Positions 1 to 11,400 of a stretch of DNA of 35,237 nt are shown one piece after another. The translations under genes and the position numbers were made by a program. Origin of the DNA: Microterricola pindariensis (GTDB taxonomy: Bacteria; Actinomycetota; Actinomycetes; Actinomycetales; Microbacteriaceae); the NCBI RefSeq assembly GCF_002936985.1, contig NZ_MPZN01000035.1:1-35237 (forward strand), given 5' to 3'. Under the pieces are notes generated by a model. It saw only the letters and a program-made list of their open reading frames with translations, had not been told where the DNA came from and made no database searches. Numbering within the stretch: position 1 is the stretch's first letter; each line of letters starts with the position of its first letter.

Positions 1-33
1 ATGGCGGGGGTCGTGGCAGGCATCGACCCCAGA

Positions 34-1344
34 CTATCCGCCGAACAGCAGCACGAGCAGGGTGACGTTGAGCGTGATGAGCAGAACGGACGCCACGGCG
101 CCCGCCGAGGTCGTCACCCAGCGGTTGCGGTACGCGCCGAGCACGCCGGCCTTCGCCGTCAGCCAGACCAGCGGCACCAGGGCGAACGGGATGCCGAAGG
201 AGAGCACCACCTGGCTCAGCACGAGCGCCTGGGTCGGGTCGAAACCGCTGCCGAGGATCAGCAGCGCCGGGATCAGCGTCACGAGCCGGCGGGCCACGAG
301 CGGCACCCGCACGTGCAGCAGGCCGTGCATGATCTCGGCGCCGGCGTACGCGCCGACCGAGGTGGAGGCCAGCCCGGAGGCGAGCAGCCCGACAGCGAAC
401 AGGGTGGCGACGACGGCGCCCATCGAGTCGTGCAGCGCCGCATAGGCGCCCTCGAGGCTGTCGGTGCCGGCGACGCCCTGCAGGTTCGCGGCGGCGAGCA
501 GCAGGATGGCGAGGTTGACGCTGCCCGCGATGACCATCGCGATCGAGACGTCCCAGCGGGTGGCGGTCAGCAGGCGCTTCGTGGTGAGCCCGGATGCCCG
601 CACCTCGAAACGGTCGCGGGCGAGCGCCGAGTGGGCATAGATCGCGTGCGGCATGATCGTCGCGCCGAGGATGGACGCGGCCAGCAGCACCGAGTTGGTT
701 CCCTCAAAGCGGGGGACCAGCCCGCCCAGCACCCCCTCGGGTGACGGTGGCGCGATGAAGACGCCGGCGGTGAAGCCGATGGCGATGATGGCGAGCAGGC
801 TGATGATGACGCGCTCGAACACGCGGGGGCCGCGTCGGGTCTGCACGGCGAGCATCACCATCGACACGGTGCCGGTGATGACGCCGCCCCAGATCAGCGG
901 CAGGTTGAACAGCAGGTTGAGCGCGACGGCGCCGCCGATGATCTCGGCCAGGTCGGTGGCCATCGCCACGAGCTCGGCCTGCAGCCAGTAGCTGCGGCGG
1001 GCGTGCCGGTTGCGGATGCGGGAACCGAGCAGCTCGGGCAGGCTCTTGCCCGTGACGATGCCGAGTTTGGCCGAGAGGTACTGGATCAGCCAGGCCATCA
1101 CATTGCCGGCGACGACCACCCAGACGAGCAGGTAGCCGTACTCGGCACCGGCGGTCATGTTGCTGGCGACGTTGCCCGGGTCGAGGTAGGCGACGCCGGC
1201 CACGAGGGCGGGGCCGAGCAGCCAGAGAATCCGGTGCTGACCGCCGCGGCCGAGGCGCGCGGCACGGCGCTGGGCAGGGCTCGCGGCGGGGCTCGTGGCG
1301 GTTCCCGCTCCCCGCGCCTGCTCGTCGTTGAGTGTTTTAGGCAT
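34..1344 (-). CDS. mntH: Nramp-family Mn2+/Fe2+ transporter MntH
   Basis: Proton-coupled importer of Mn2+ (and Fe2+) in the cytoplasmic membrane. The 436-residue protein carries the two diagnostic Nramp metal-binding segments: DPGN in TM1 (residues 55-58) and MPH in TM6 (Met about 231, in IMPHAIYAHS). The remainder is about 11 hydrophobic segments, the normal family length. The start at 1344 (MPKTLNDEQ) was chosen because a TANNNT -10 element ends six bases before it. Translation could be extended further upstream, but only across the operator and hairpin DNA. There is no Shine-Dalgarno sequence, which fits a leaderless mRNA. The gene is divergent from the RNA methyltransferase. Two palindromes over the promoter point to repression by a DtxR/MntR-type metalloregulator, which is not encoded in this window. 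Confidence 0.95.
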   Translation of the reverse strand: MPKTLNDEQARGAGTATSPAASPAQRRAARLGRGGQHRILWLLGPALVAGVAYLDPGNVASNMTAGAEYGYLLVWVVVAGNVMAWLIQYLSAKLGIVTGKSLPELLGSRIRNRHARRSYWLQAELVAMATDLAEIIGGAVALNLLFNLPLIWGGVITGTVSMVMLAVQTRRGPRVFERVIISLLAIIAIGFTAGVFIAPPSPEGVLGGLVPRFEGTNSVLLAASILGATIMPHAIYAHSALARDRFEVRASGLTTKRLLTATRWDVSIAMVIAGSVNLAILLLAAANLQGVAGTDSLEGAYAALHDSMGAVVATLFAVGLLASGLASTSVGAYAGAEIMHGLLHVRVPLVARRLVTLIPALLILGSGFDPTQALVLSQVVLSFGIPFALVPLVWLTAKAGVLGAYRNRWVTTSAGAVASVLLITLNVTLLVLLFGG

Positions 1345-1380
1345 GCCTAAAACATAGCAACTTTTAGGCACGCCTAAAAG
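1333..1380 (-). promoter_or_regulatory. Leaderless mntH promoter covered by two palindromic operators
   Basis: Site 1 (1333-1354) is a perfect 22-base palindrome with core TTTTAGGCATGCCTAAAA, centred on the mntH start codon. Site 2 (1361-1380), core TTTTAGGCRYGCCTAAAA, is palindromic except for its central pair; the two centres are 27 bases apart. Read on the minus strand, TATGTT (1356-1351) lies between them with exactly six bases to the ATG, so transcription should start at or next to the A. Site 2 covers the -35 position, and site 1 covers the end of the -10 and the start. Size and TTAGG half-sites resemble DtxR/IdeR/MntR boxes. Metal-dependent repression is an inference. Confidence 0.8.
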
Positions 1381-1392
1381 CCCTCGCGCCTG

Positions 1393-1457
1393 CCTCCCGG
1401 TTGCCACACATCGGGGGTCCGCGCGCACCGCACCCCTGATTTGCGGCAACCGGGAGG
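1393..1457. repeat. Long imperfect inverted repeat (hairpin A)
   Basis: Arms 1393-1418 and 1432-1457 pair at 23 of 26 positions. The outer 13 bases (CCTCCCGGTTGCC / GGCAACCGGGAGG) are perfect, and the loop is 13 bases. It lies between divergent mntH and the methyltransferase gene, ending 15 bases before the latter's -10, so it is not placed as a terminator of either flanking gene. Its role is unknown; it could be a protein-binding or chromosome-organising element, or an old non-autonomous insertion. Confidence 0.75.
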
Positions 1458-1471
1458 GGGCGCGGGGGAAG

Positions 1472-1486
1472 TAGCCTTGTGTGGTG
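1472..1486 (+). promoter_or_regulatory. Leaderless promoter of the SpoU methyltransferase gene
   Basis: TAGCCT at 1472-1477 is followed by six bases and GTG at 1484. It matches the TANNNT-N6-start pattern seen at several other genes in this window. No convincing -35 element is visible. Confidence 0.55.
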
Positions 1487-2188
1487 AATGAGCAGACGCA
1501 GGATGCCGCGGCCGACGGTGATGAAGGCCGGGGCGCGGAGGTCATCGCGCCGACCCCGACCGTCGAACTCAGCACCTGGGGCGTCGGGCCGTGGCCCGGC
1601 GGCCGCGAGGAGTGGCCGGACGAGGACTACTACGACCCCGAGCTGCTCGCGCACGGTGACACCCGCAATGTGATCGACCGCTACCGGTACTGGCGCATGG
1701 AGGCCATCGTGGCCGACCTCGACGAGCACCGGCATCCGTTCCACGTCGCCATCGAGAACTGGCAGCACGACATGAACATCGGCTCGATCGTGCGCAGCGC
1801 CAACGCCTTCGCCGCCGACACCGTGCACATCGTCGGCCGGCGGCGCTGGAACAAGCGCGGCGCCATGGTCACCGACCGCTATCAGCACGTGCTGCACCAC
1901 TCCACCGTCGACGAGCTCGTCGAGTGGGCGCGCGCGGAGGGGCTGCCGATCATCGCGATCGACAACGTTCCCGGCTGCGTGAAGATCGAGACGTTCACCT
2001 GGCCCGAGCGCTGCCTCATGCTGTTCGGCCAGGAGGGGCCCGGCCTCTCGCCCGAGGCGATCGCCGCCGCCGACGCGGTCGTCGAGATCACCCAGTTCGG
2101 CTCCACCCGCTCGATCAACGCCAGCGCGGCCGCGGCCGTGACGATGCACTCCTGGGTGATGCAGCACGTGGACTTCTCCACGCAGTAG
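1484..2188 (+). CDS. SpoU/TrmH-family RNA 2'-O-methyltransferase
   Basis: SAM-dependent ribose methyltransferase of the SPOUT (knotted) fold acting on tRNA or rRNA; the exact nucleotide cannot be told from sequence. All three SpoU motifs are present in the 234-residue product: motif 1 at residues 92-109 (NWQHDMNIGSIVRSANAF, catalytic Arg 104), motif 2 at 181-189 (FGQEGPGLS) and motif 3 at 205-222 (FGSTRSINASAAAAVTMH). About 85 residues precede the catalytic domain and are acidic and Pro-rich at the start. Two GTG codons are adjacent (1481 and 1484). The second was chosen because TAGCCT (1472-1477) sits exactly six bases before it, giving a leaderless start; a purine-rich stretch at 1463-1471 could instead serve the first. 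The gene is monocistronic. Confidence 0.9.
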   Translation: MNEQTQDAAADGDEGRGAEVIAPTPTVELSTWGVGPWPGGREEWPDEDYYDPELLAHGDTRNVIDRYRYWRMEAIVADLDEHRHPFHVAIENWQHDMNIGSIVRSANAFAADTVHIVGRRRWNKRGAMVTDRYQHVLHHSTVDELVEWARAEGLPIIAIDNVPGCVKIETFTWPERCLMLFGQEGPGLSPEAIAAADAVVEITQFGSTRSINASAAAAVTMHSWVMQHVDFSTQ

Positions 2189-2410
2189 GCCCGCGCCTCG
2201 GTTAGGGACAAAGCGCCCCCAGTTCGGGGTGCAAAGGGTGATTTTCGGGGTGAAATCGGTCCTCACTACGGGGGACAGTTTGGGGTACAGCCACTCGGAC
2301 TGGGATTCTGGAAGCGTAGCCCGCCCTAGACGCACGTGCCCGAAGTTCTCGGTGACGAGAATGTCGCGCGACCGGGCTGCACGCCCGATCCGCAGCCCAG
2401 GGGGATATCC
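2189..2410 (+). promoter_or_regulatory. Upstream region of the giant surface-protein gene with GGGGT direct repeats
   Basis: This 222-base non-coding stretch holds three related words in the same orientation: TTCGGGGTGCAA (from 2223), TTCGGGGTGAAA (from 2244) and TTTGGGGTACAG (from 2279). They are asymmetric, G-rich and tandem, as MalT boxes are (E. coli consensus GGGGAKGAGG), and a MalT-like regulator is encoded just downstream of the giant gene. CCCC at 2217-2220 pairs with GGGG at 2226-2229 and might end the methyltransferase transcript. A weak promoter (TTGGGG 2280, GATTCT 2304, 18-base spacer) would leave a leader of about 95 bases. A GGGGGA ribosome-binding site lies just before the ATG at 2411. 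Confidence 0.4.
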
Positions 2411-5400
2411 ATGCCTGTTCCACGTTTGCGCTCCAGCGCGCCTGCCCACCGCGCACCGCGTCGACGGTACCTCGGGCAGACGCGCCTCTTCTCCGTGGCG
2501 GCCGCGTTCCTCTCGGTTGTGGCGCTGCTGGCGGGAGGGCTCGTCGTCGGCGGAGTTGACGGTGGCCAGTCGCACGCGGCCGAGATCGAGTCGGAGCTCG
2601 CCCTCACCAAGACGGTGACCGCGCCGAACACCTCCCCGTACGCCCCCGGCGAGACCTTCAGCTACACGATCGAGCTCCGCTGCAACGTTGTGAGCGCCGA
2701 CGTCTGCACCGACGCGCAACTCACCGACGCCCTGCCCGCACCGCTGGTCTTCGACGATGGCGTGCCGGACCCGGTCCGGGTGCAGGGAGTCTCGGCTCCC
2801 ACGGTCACGCTGGACGGCACGTCCTTCACCGTTGACTTCACCGCCAAGGGCGAGAGCGGGACGGGCATCCTGGGCGGCGAAACGTACTCCATCGCCGTGT
2901 ACGTGAAGGTTCCTGCCAACGTCAGCGGTGACCTCGACGGCACCGAACTCGTCAACGTCGCTCACGCGACAGCCTCGAACGCGGAGGCAGTTGAGAGCCC
3001 GGCTAGCATCACGCTCGAAGTGCCCGTGGTTCTGGACTCGAGCGTCGCCAAGTCGGTCGACAACAAGCAGGTAGCCGGGGCAACGGTTCCGGCTGTTGCA
3101 GATCAGCCCGTCGTATACACCGTCGGCGGCGGCAACGCCTCGAACCGCGCGGTCGATACCCTCGTCATCCAGGACCCGGCCGACGGGTCGACGAGCCCGC
3201 TGGGCGGATACCTCGACTTCTCCGGGATCGGCTCGATCACGGCGCCGACCGGCGCGGACCGGGTGAAAATCGAGTACCGCGACGCCCTCGGCGACTGGGT
3301 TGAGGCCTATGCGACCGGCCCGATCCCCGCCGACACCACCGGCATCCCGGCCATCGATCCGTTGACCGATGTCAAGGGCCTCCGGTTCACGTTCAGCAAG
3401 AACGGCGGCCAGCTGCCGCCGAGCCCGGCGGACGGCCAGGCCGCAATCGTCATCAACACGGTCACCAACAGCACCGTGAGCACGATCCCGCAGGATCAGT
3501 CGGTGACGATCCCCAACACCGCCGCGTCGCACGTCACGCTCGGGGCCACCGCGACCCCGCCGAAGACCGCCCCGGCCGACGTCGTCGTCAGCAACACCGG
3601 CCCGCAGGTGGGCGTCACCAAGGTGTTCACGAAGGACGCCCTGCTCGCCGGCGAGTCGACCACCGCGCTGATCACCGCGACGAATGGCAATCGCGCGGTG
3701 ACCGAGCTCGTCATCGCGGAGCCGTCGCCTGGCGCTGCAGACCTCGCCGCCCAGGGTCTCGATTTCGGTGGCTTCACGGACGACCTCGAGTGGCCGGCCA
3801 ACGCCGATGCTGCGAGCGTCGAGTACGACTACGCGGACGGAACCTTCGAGACCATCGCCGCGGCCGGTGTTGACACGCTCCCCGCCGCACCGGCGGGGAA
3901 GACTGTAGTCGGCTTCACCGTGCGCTTCACCGGACCGATCCAGGCCAACGCGACCACCGACATCTCGTTCACCGTGACCGCGCAGCCGGTCCCTGGCGCG
4001 GACGACGTCACCAATACCAATGAGACGACCGCCACCGTCACCGACGTCCATGGCAAAACCGGCATCGACGACGCGCAGGACGACCTCACACGCCAGCCGG
4101 CGCGCGTCTCGACCAGCGTCGAGAAGAACATCGCGCGCGAGGAGCTGTGGGCCGCGCCCGGCGCGGTGAGTTCCGTCTCCATCGTCGGCGCCGTCAACGA
4201 CGCCGGGTCGAATGCGTCCACCGTCGGCTCCGAGCACCTCACCATCACCGACCCCGCCGACACCGCCACTCCGAGCGAGTTCTGGAACACCTTCAACCTT
4301 GCGCGGGTCACCGCCGGCGTGCCCAGCAACGCCAACCTCACGGTGAAGTATTGGGACGGCTCCGACTGGCAGACTTTTGCGGGCGCCGGCCTGATCGAGG
4401 GCAGCGCAAATTGGGACTTCACCGTGCCGAACGCGCTCAAAGACACCATCCAGGGCGTGCAGTTCGTCTACACCGGCAAGGACGGCAAACTCCTGCCGCC
4501 CGGGTTCACGGCCGCGCCTTACCTGAGCGTGCAGACGCGCGACGAGTTCCGCGACGGGAGCGGCAGCGTCGCCGACGCGGCCAAGGCCGCCGATCCGCTT
4601 GTTGTGGCGAACCGGGTGTCCGCCGCGGTCAGCAACCCGAACGACACCACACCGGCCGACAACAAGGCAGAGGCCGACGACACGATCAGCCTCAAACCGC
4701 TGGACGGTGCCGGTGTCGGTCCCGACCTGATCGAGAAGCGCTGGCTGAGCGACGAGGTGTATGCGTTCAGCGATGAGCAGCGCACCGCGCGCCTCAGCTG
4801 GTCAACCGAGGGGCTGCCCTTCACCACGGTCACCGTTGTGGACGACCCAACCCCCGGCGCCGCTTTCGGCAACATCCAGGCCTCCGTCTACGACGCCTTC
4901 GACCTGGCCAAGATCGAGCCGATCACCCCTGCGCTCGACCCGCTGATCGCCTACGACAAGGTTGAGCGCGTCGAGCTGTTCAACGACGCCTCCGACACCT
5001 GGGACGACATCACCGGACAGGTTTGCACCCCTTCCGCCGCCTGCGACGGCGCATTCCCCGGTTACGTGCTGACAGCTGCCGAGCGCGCCTCGACTCTGGC
5101 CGTGCGCCTGACCTACGCCGAGGGTTCCAAGCGCACTTCGGAGGTCGCGCCCCCTGTCGACAGTGGAGTCGCCGCGTCGTACAACCACGAACGCGGACTC
5201 GACCTCACCTTCCAGATCCGCCAGAAGAAGCGCAGCGGCGGGCCAGTCGTCGGCGACATCCACACCGACACCTACAACACCGGCGTGCGCGGCCTCGTGA
5301 AGAACACGGTGAACCTCAGCGGGCAGGGTGCGCACAACGTGTCCCAGAACGCCGATGACACGATCACGATTCGCGACACCCCGGTCAACGTCGAGATCAC

Positions 5401-8400
5401 GAAGACGTTCGACCAGAACGAGCTGCCGGTCCCGCCGGCCGGGACCGACGCCGGCAAGTACCCACTGGTGACCGCAACCATCGTTGCGACGAACACGACC
5501 CAGCAGGGAGTCAAGGTAGACACCCTGAGCGTCTCGGACCCTGCTGCCGCGCAGGCCGCCCCGACCGCATACAACTGGCTCAACCTGTACGCGATCGGCC
5601 GCATCACCGTGCCGGACGCCGCGACGACATCGACGGTCACGCTGACCAGGGTGGGCGGCGCCACCACCGATTACACGATCGCCCAGGCCCAGGCCCTGAC
5701 AGCCACTGCGCTGGCGGATGTGATCGGCGTCAGTGTCGCGCACTCTGACCCGACCAGGGCCACGATCGTGTCTGGCGCATCGAGCACGCTGGAGCTCACC
5801 TTCCAGATGCGAGAGTTCCAGCGTGACAGCCCAGGCACCGCGGTCGCCGTCGGCAACCAGGCCCGGAATGTGGCCCACACCGATGCCAGCCGCCCGGGTG
5901 GGCACACAATTGACGAGGCAGAGGGCACCTCCGAAGCCACCGTCGGGTTCGTTGCCGCCACCTACGGCGTGCTGGCGGACAAGACGCTCGCCCCCGCCAC
6001 CCGCTTCGAGGACCAACCCCGCACCGGGTACCAGCTGACCCTCACCGGGCAGCCGACCGGCAACGTGCGCACCACCAAGCTCACGATCTCCGACACCACG
6101 CCGACCTTCTGGAACGCGTTCGAGCTGGCGTCTCTGCCCCAGGTGTCGCTGCCGACCGGCGTGCGTCAGCTGCGCACCTCGGTGCTGGTCGGCGTCGAAG
6201 CTTCCCTGGTCGGCTCGGTGCTGACGCACACCTGCGAGTCCGACACCGATCTCAGCGCGTGCTGGGTCAGGGGCAACTGGGAGGACGCCGCCACGAACGG
6301 CACCATCACCCCGAAGCTGCCGGACGGCATCACAGCCGCCGACGTGCGCGGTGTGCGCTTTGAGGTGCGCCGCGACAACGCCTCGAGCAACTGGGAGCGC
6401 CCGCGAAACCCGCAGGTCGTCATCAAGGTCAATGCGACGCGCCTGGAGAACTTGCGCGTCGGCCCTGGCGGCGAAGTCGACAGCTACCTTGCGCCGACCA
6501 CCCGGATCGGTGTCGGTCTGAGCGCCGCCCCGGGCGAGACGGTCCAGGGCACGACCAGCAACGTGCTCGACGTGCACGGAGACGGCTCGTGGGGGACGCC
6601 GCAGGCGCCGGCAACCCTCTGGACCGGCGACGCCGCTGACTCGGCCAACACGGTGCTCCAGCACCGTGTCAACCGCATCAAGGTGGAGAAGGCGCCGGGC
6701 AACGGCGCCGGAGGCGCGGTCTCCCAGCAGTACCCGCCGGACTTCAGCATCCCGTACGCCATGACGATCACGAACACCGGCGACTGGAACATCACCGGGC
6801 TGAAGCTCGCCGACCAGATCGCCGTCGACGGTGGGGGCGCGCTCCTCGTTCCGATGACGGGCGCCGACCCGGTCTTCAAGTTCACACTCTCCAACCAAGC
6901 CACTGGTGCGCTGCCCAACACCGGCTTCTCCGCGTCCCTCGACGAGAGCAGTGGAGCGGTCGCGATCACCGTCCCGGCGTCCTTCGTCTTCAAGCCGGGC
7001 GACAAGATCGTCATCCAGGCCGCGCTGATGTTCCGCCTCGGCCTCGTGCCGAGTACCCCCGTCGAGAACTCCATCACCGCGACCAGCGATCGTGTCTTCG
7101 AGCGGTGCGAGTCGACGCTGAACAACCGTCCCCGCACGGACACGACGAACGTCGCCTCCTGTGAGGCGTTGACGACGGTCAACCCGGCGGCGTCGGCCCC
7201 GATCGGTGTGGCCAAGGCCGTCAAGGGCGTGGCAGCCGGTGTTCCGGACGCGCAGCCCGGCGACGTCAACTACGACGACCTCGGCGTGCTGAGCACGTCG
7301 GCATCGGGCTCTGCGGCCGCCTGCGCCACGCCGAACGCCGGCGGTGGGTACTACACGAACAGCTGTGTGCCGATCACCCGACCCGGCGGCGTCGAGTCCT
7401 GGCGCATGACCTTCACGAACCGCGGCAACATGGCCAGCGATTCCATCGTCGCCATTGACGTGCTTCCGGCAGTGAACGACACCGGCGTTGTGACCGCTCC
7501 GAAGCGAGGCTCCGCGTGGTCTCCCACGCTGCTCGGCAACGTCGCGAGCAATGCTCCGGGCGCCACGGTCAGCTCGTTCTACACGAACGTCACGCCGGCG
7601 CGTGCCTGCAACGGCAAGGACATCGAGTACACCGCCCGCGTCGGCGACATCCCGACGAACGACGCCTGCTACCGCGACGTCAGCACGCGCGTCTGGACAC
7701 CGTTCGACGCCAACACCGCCGAGTCTGAGCTCGCCGCGGCCAAGGCCGTGAAGTTCGTGATCAGCTTCGCGACCGGCGCCGGCTTGGCTCCGGGTGGAGC
7801 CGCGTCGCTGACCTTCGAGACCCGCACCCCGTGGGTGTCGGATGCCGCGGTCGCGAGCGGTCTGCCCATCGCCTGGAACACGGTTGCCGCCGGTTCGCGC
7901 GGCACCGACGCCGGTGTCGAGATCTACCAGGGCCCGGTCGAACCCGTCCGGGCCGGCGTGGCCGCCCCCACCGGCGTGATCGCGCTGAAGAAGAACATTG
8001 ACACGCCTGCGGGCTGGACGGCGCCCCTGCCGAGCGGCTACGACGTCGGCCTGCAGTGCGTCTCCGGTGTGACCCCGGTCACCCTCGTCGGCGCGGGCGG
8101 CGTCAACCGGTCCACCGCGACCGTCGCCGCCAATGGAACCGTGCTGTACTACGGCGCGGGCACCAACCTTCCGCTGTTCTCGACTTGCACGGCCGGAGAG
8201 CTCCCCAGCCAGGGCGCAACGGCCAGCTACGACCCCGCGGGTGCCAACGGGCGCTCCGGCAGCATTGAGGCGCTGCGCGGGTTCGGCGACCGCGCCGACG
8301 TGCACCACCCGTTCGAGGACGCGCCTGAGCACAACCTGATCGAGGTCACCAACAGCTACGAGTACGCCGGGTTCTCGGTGACCAAGACCGTCGATTCCGG

Positions 8401-11400
8401 CGGTGCGCTGAACCAGGATGGCGAGGGAATCGTCTACTCCGGGCCGTACAACTTCCGCGCCAGCTGCCAGTTCCTCGGCAACACCGTGCTGAACGAGACG
8501 TTCTCCCTCGGCATTGACGGGGTCAAGGAGTTCACCGCTCTGCCCGCCGGGGCCACGTGTTCCGTCACCGAGACCGGCCGCGGCGGCGCATCCTCGACCA
8601 GTTCGGTGTTCACCCAGGCCGGCTCCGCGCCGGTTGCGGGCACCGGCCCGACGTCCTCCTTCACCCTGACGGCGGATGACGCACAGGGTGATTTCACCAG
8701 CGCACTCGTCATGAAAAATGTATTCACCGTCGGCGCTGCCACCATCACCAAGGCGTTCGCAGGCAACGGGTCCACCGCGTGGGGCAACGAGTCCTTCACC
8801 GTCGGCCTCAGCTGCACGCTCGCCTCGGCCAACCCGCAGACGGTGTTCGACGGCACGAAGGTGCTGACCAAGACCGCCCCGGTGTGGAACGTGGCCGGCC
8901 TGCCGACCGGAGCAAACTGCACCGTCACCGAGCCGGACAAGGGCGGAGCCAATGGCACCGCCTTCTCGCCGAGCAGCTTCACCGTCGGCGCGAACGCCAG
9001 CGTACCCACGGCGGTGACGGTGACGAACACCTTCACCACGGGCACCGTGAACGTCGTCAAGCTGCTGGCCGGCGCACCTGCCGCCTCGCTGGCCCCGGCC
9101 ATCGACGACGAGTACACGATCGAGCTCTCCTGCACCAGGGATGTGAATGGCGTCAGCCAGCCCATCGCCATCCCCGGTGGAGCTGAGCGCGCCCTGACCG
9201 TGGCGGACGCCGTCGCCTACGACGGCCTCCCGACCGGCGCGGAGTGCACCGTGAGCGAGACCGGTCTCGGCCACGCGCAGAGCTCGACGATCAGCCCGAA
9301 CGGCGGCGTCGTCACGGTGGGTGACAGCAACTCGCCCGTGGAGGTGGAAATCACCAACACCTTCGAGAACGGCTCGCTGGAGATCACCAAGACCGTGAGC
9401 GGTGCGGGGTCCTCCTTCGCCCCGGCCACGTTCGACGCGACCGTCAGCTGCAGCTGGCAGGGCGCCGCGCTGACCCTGCCGGATGGCGGAGCGGTCACCC
9501 TCGAGCCGGGCGTGCCCGCCTCGATCGGAGACCTGCCGCTCGGCAGCGTCTGCTCCATCGACGAGTCCGACGCCGGCCAGACGTCGTGGACGGCCACCCC
9601 GGCATCCGTGACCGTCAGCAGCACGAGCGACGCCGCAGAGATCGCCGTCGACAACGTCTACGAGCTGGCCGGCCTGCGCGTCGAGAAGACGGTGCAGACC
9701 GGATCGACGGTCAGCAGCCTGCCGACCCGCTTCGGCTTCAGCGCCCAGTGCACCTTTGAGGGCACGGAGGTGCTGCCGCTGACCTCGTTCACCCTCAACG
9801 CGGGGCAGCACCGCGACTTCACCGGGCTCCCGGCCCGCTCGGAGTGCACCGTGACCGAGACCGACGCCCGCGGCGCGGACAGCACCGTGAGCAGCGTGAC
9901 CGTCGTGGACGCGACACTCCCGCCGGTCGTCGACCAGGCGACCAGCACCGTGGAGATCCCGGAGCTGACCGCCGACGCGAGTGGCGAACTGCAGAACACG
10001 GTCGGCTTCACCAACCTGTTCGACTCCTCGGCTCTGGTCGTGCAGAAGCGCCTTGAAGGTGGCGCCGCGACAGTGGGCACCGACAAGACGTTCGACATCG
10101 CCGTGGTCTGCACCCTCGCCGGCGAGGACCCGGTGACGACGATGCTTGCCCTGAACGCCGGCAACGGCTTCAGCGCGAGCCTGGGCGAACTCATCGTCGG
10201 CACCGAGTGCTCCATCGTGGAGCAGGGCCTGCAGGGCGCCGACTCCGTGGTGATTGAGCCGAACGACGGCTCCGACCTCACCGTTGGGCTGGTCACGATC
10301 CCGAACGCCGGCAGCACGCTCGTCACCGTGAGCAACTGGTACCTGAGCGGCTCGCTCGCGGTCACCAAGGCCATCGTCGGTGACGCGGCCGCCGCGTTCG
10401 GCACCGGGGACTTCACCCTCGAGCTCAGCTGCACGCTGAACGGCCAGGCGATTGCGGTTGCCGGGGGCAGCGCGCGCACCGTGAGCGCGGCCGCGCCGTC
10501 GGCTCTCTTCACCGGTCTGCCGACCGGCGCGGAGTGCGCGCTCAGCGAGACCGGCAACGGCGGGGCCGGCGCAAGCCGGATCACCGACGCGGTCGGCACG
10601 ACCCTCGTCGGGGACGCCGCGGACGGGTACACCTTCACCGTGGCGACCGACGCCAGCGTGCTGGACGCGGCTGATCAGCCGCAGCCGGAGCTGGTCGTGG
10701 AGAACACCTTCAACTTCGCCGCGGTCACCGCGACGAAGACGGTGGAGTCCGCGATCCTGGGCGCCGACGGGGAGCCGTTCGACCACGGCGAGTTCGAGCT
10801 CGCGCTCTCCTGCACCCTCGACGGCAACAGCGTCTCGGCCGCGGAACCGCGCCTGCAGAAGCTCGCCGCCGGCGAGAGCGTCAGCTGGACGCAGCTGCCG
10901 GAGGGCGCCGACTGCGAGATCACCGAGACGGACACCCGAGGTGCCCTCGGCACCACGATCGTGTCCGAGCAGGGCGCGGCGAAGACGGCCGTCACCGGGC
11001 TCAGCCTCGCGCTCGACCCACTGCTCGCCGTGGGCGGCGCGAACACGGTGTCGGTCGTGAACGAGTTCGCCGCGGCATCCGTCACGCTGCGCAAGGTCGT
11101 CGACGGCACCGCGGCAGACACCGTGAAGCGCAGCTTCCCCGTCGCGCTGTCCTGTGTGCTCGTCAACGAGCAGTACCCGGCACCCGGGCTGATTGTGCGC
11201 GACGCCGTGCACGAGATCGGCGGCAGCAAGGACCTGACGGTCACGGATGACACGCTGCCGGCCGGTGTGGAGTGCACCGTCACCGAAACCGACACCGGAA
11301 ACGCGACGAAGACGACCGTGACGGTCGGCGACGAGGTCACCGACGGCCCAACCGCCAGCTTCGTGATCGCGGCCGGCGCCGTCGGTTCGGCAACGGTGAC

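Noticed and set aside
1364-4237. A 957-codon minus-strand frame over the methyltransferase and the start of the giant gene
   Set aside because: No domains, composition of a shadow frame, and it crosses hairpin A and the promoter regions of real genes.
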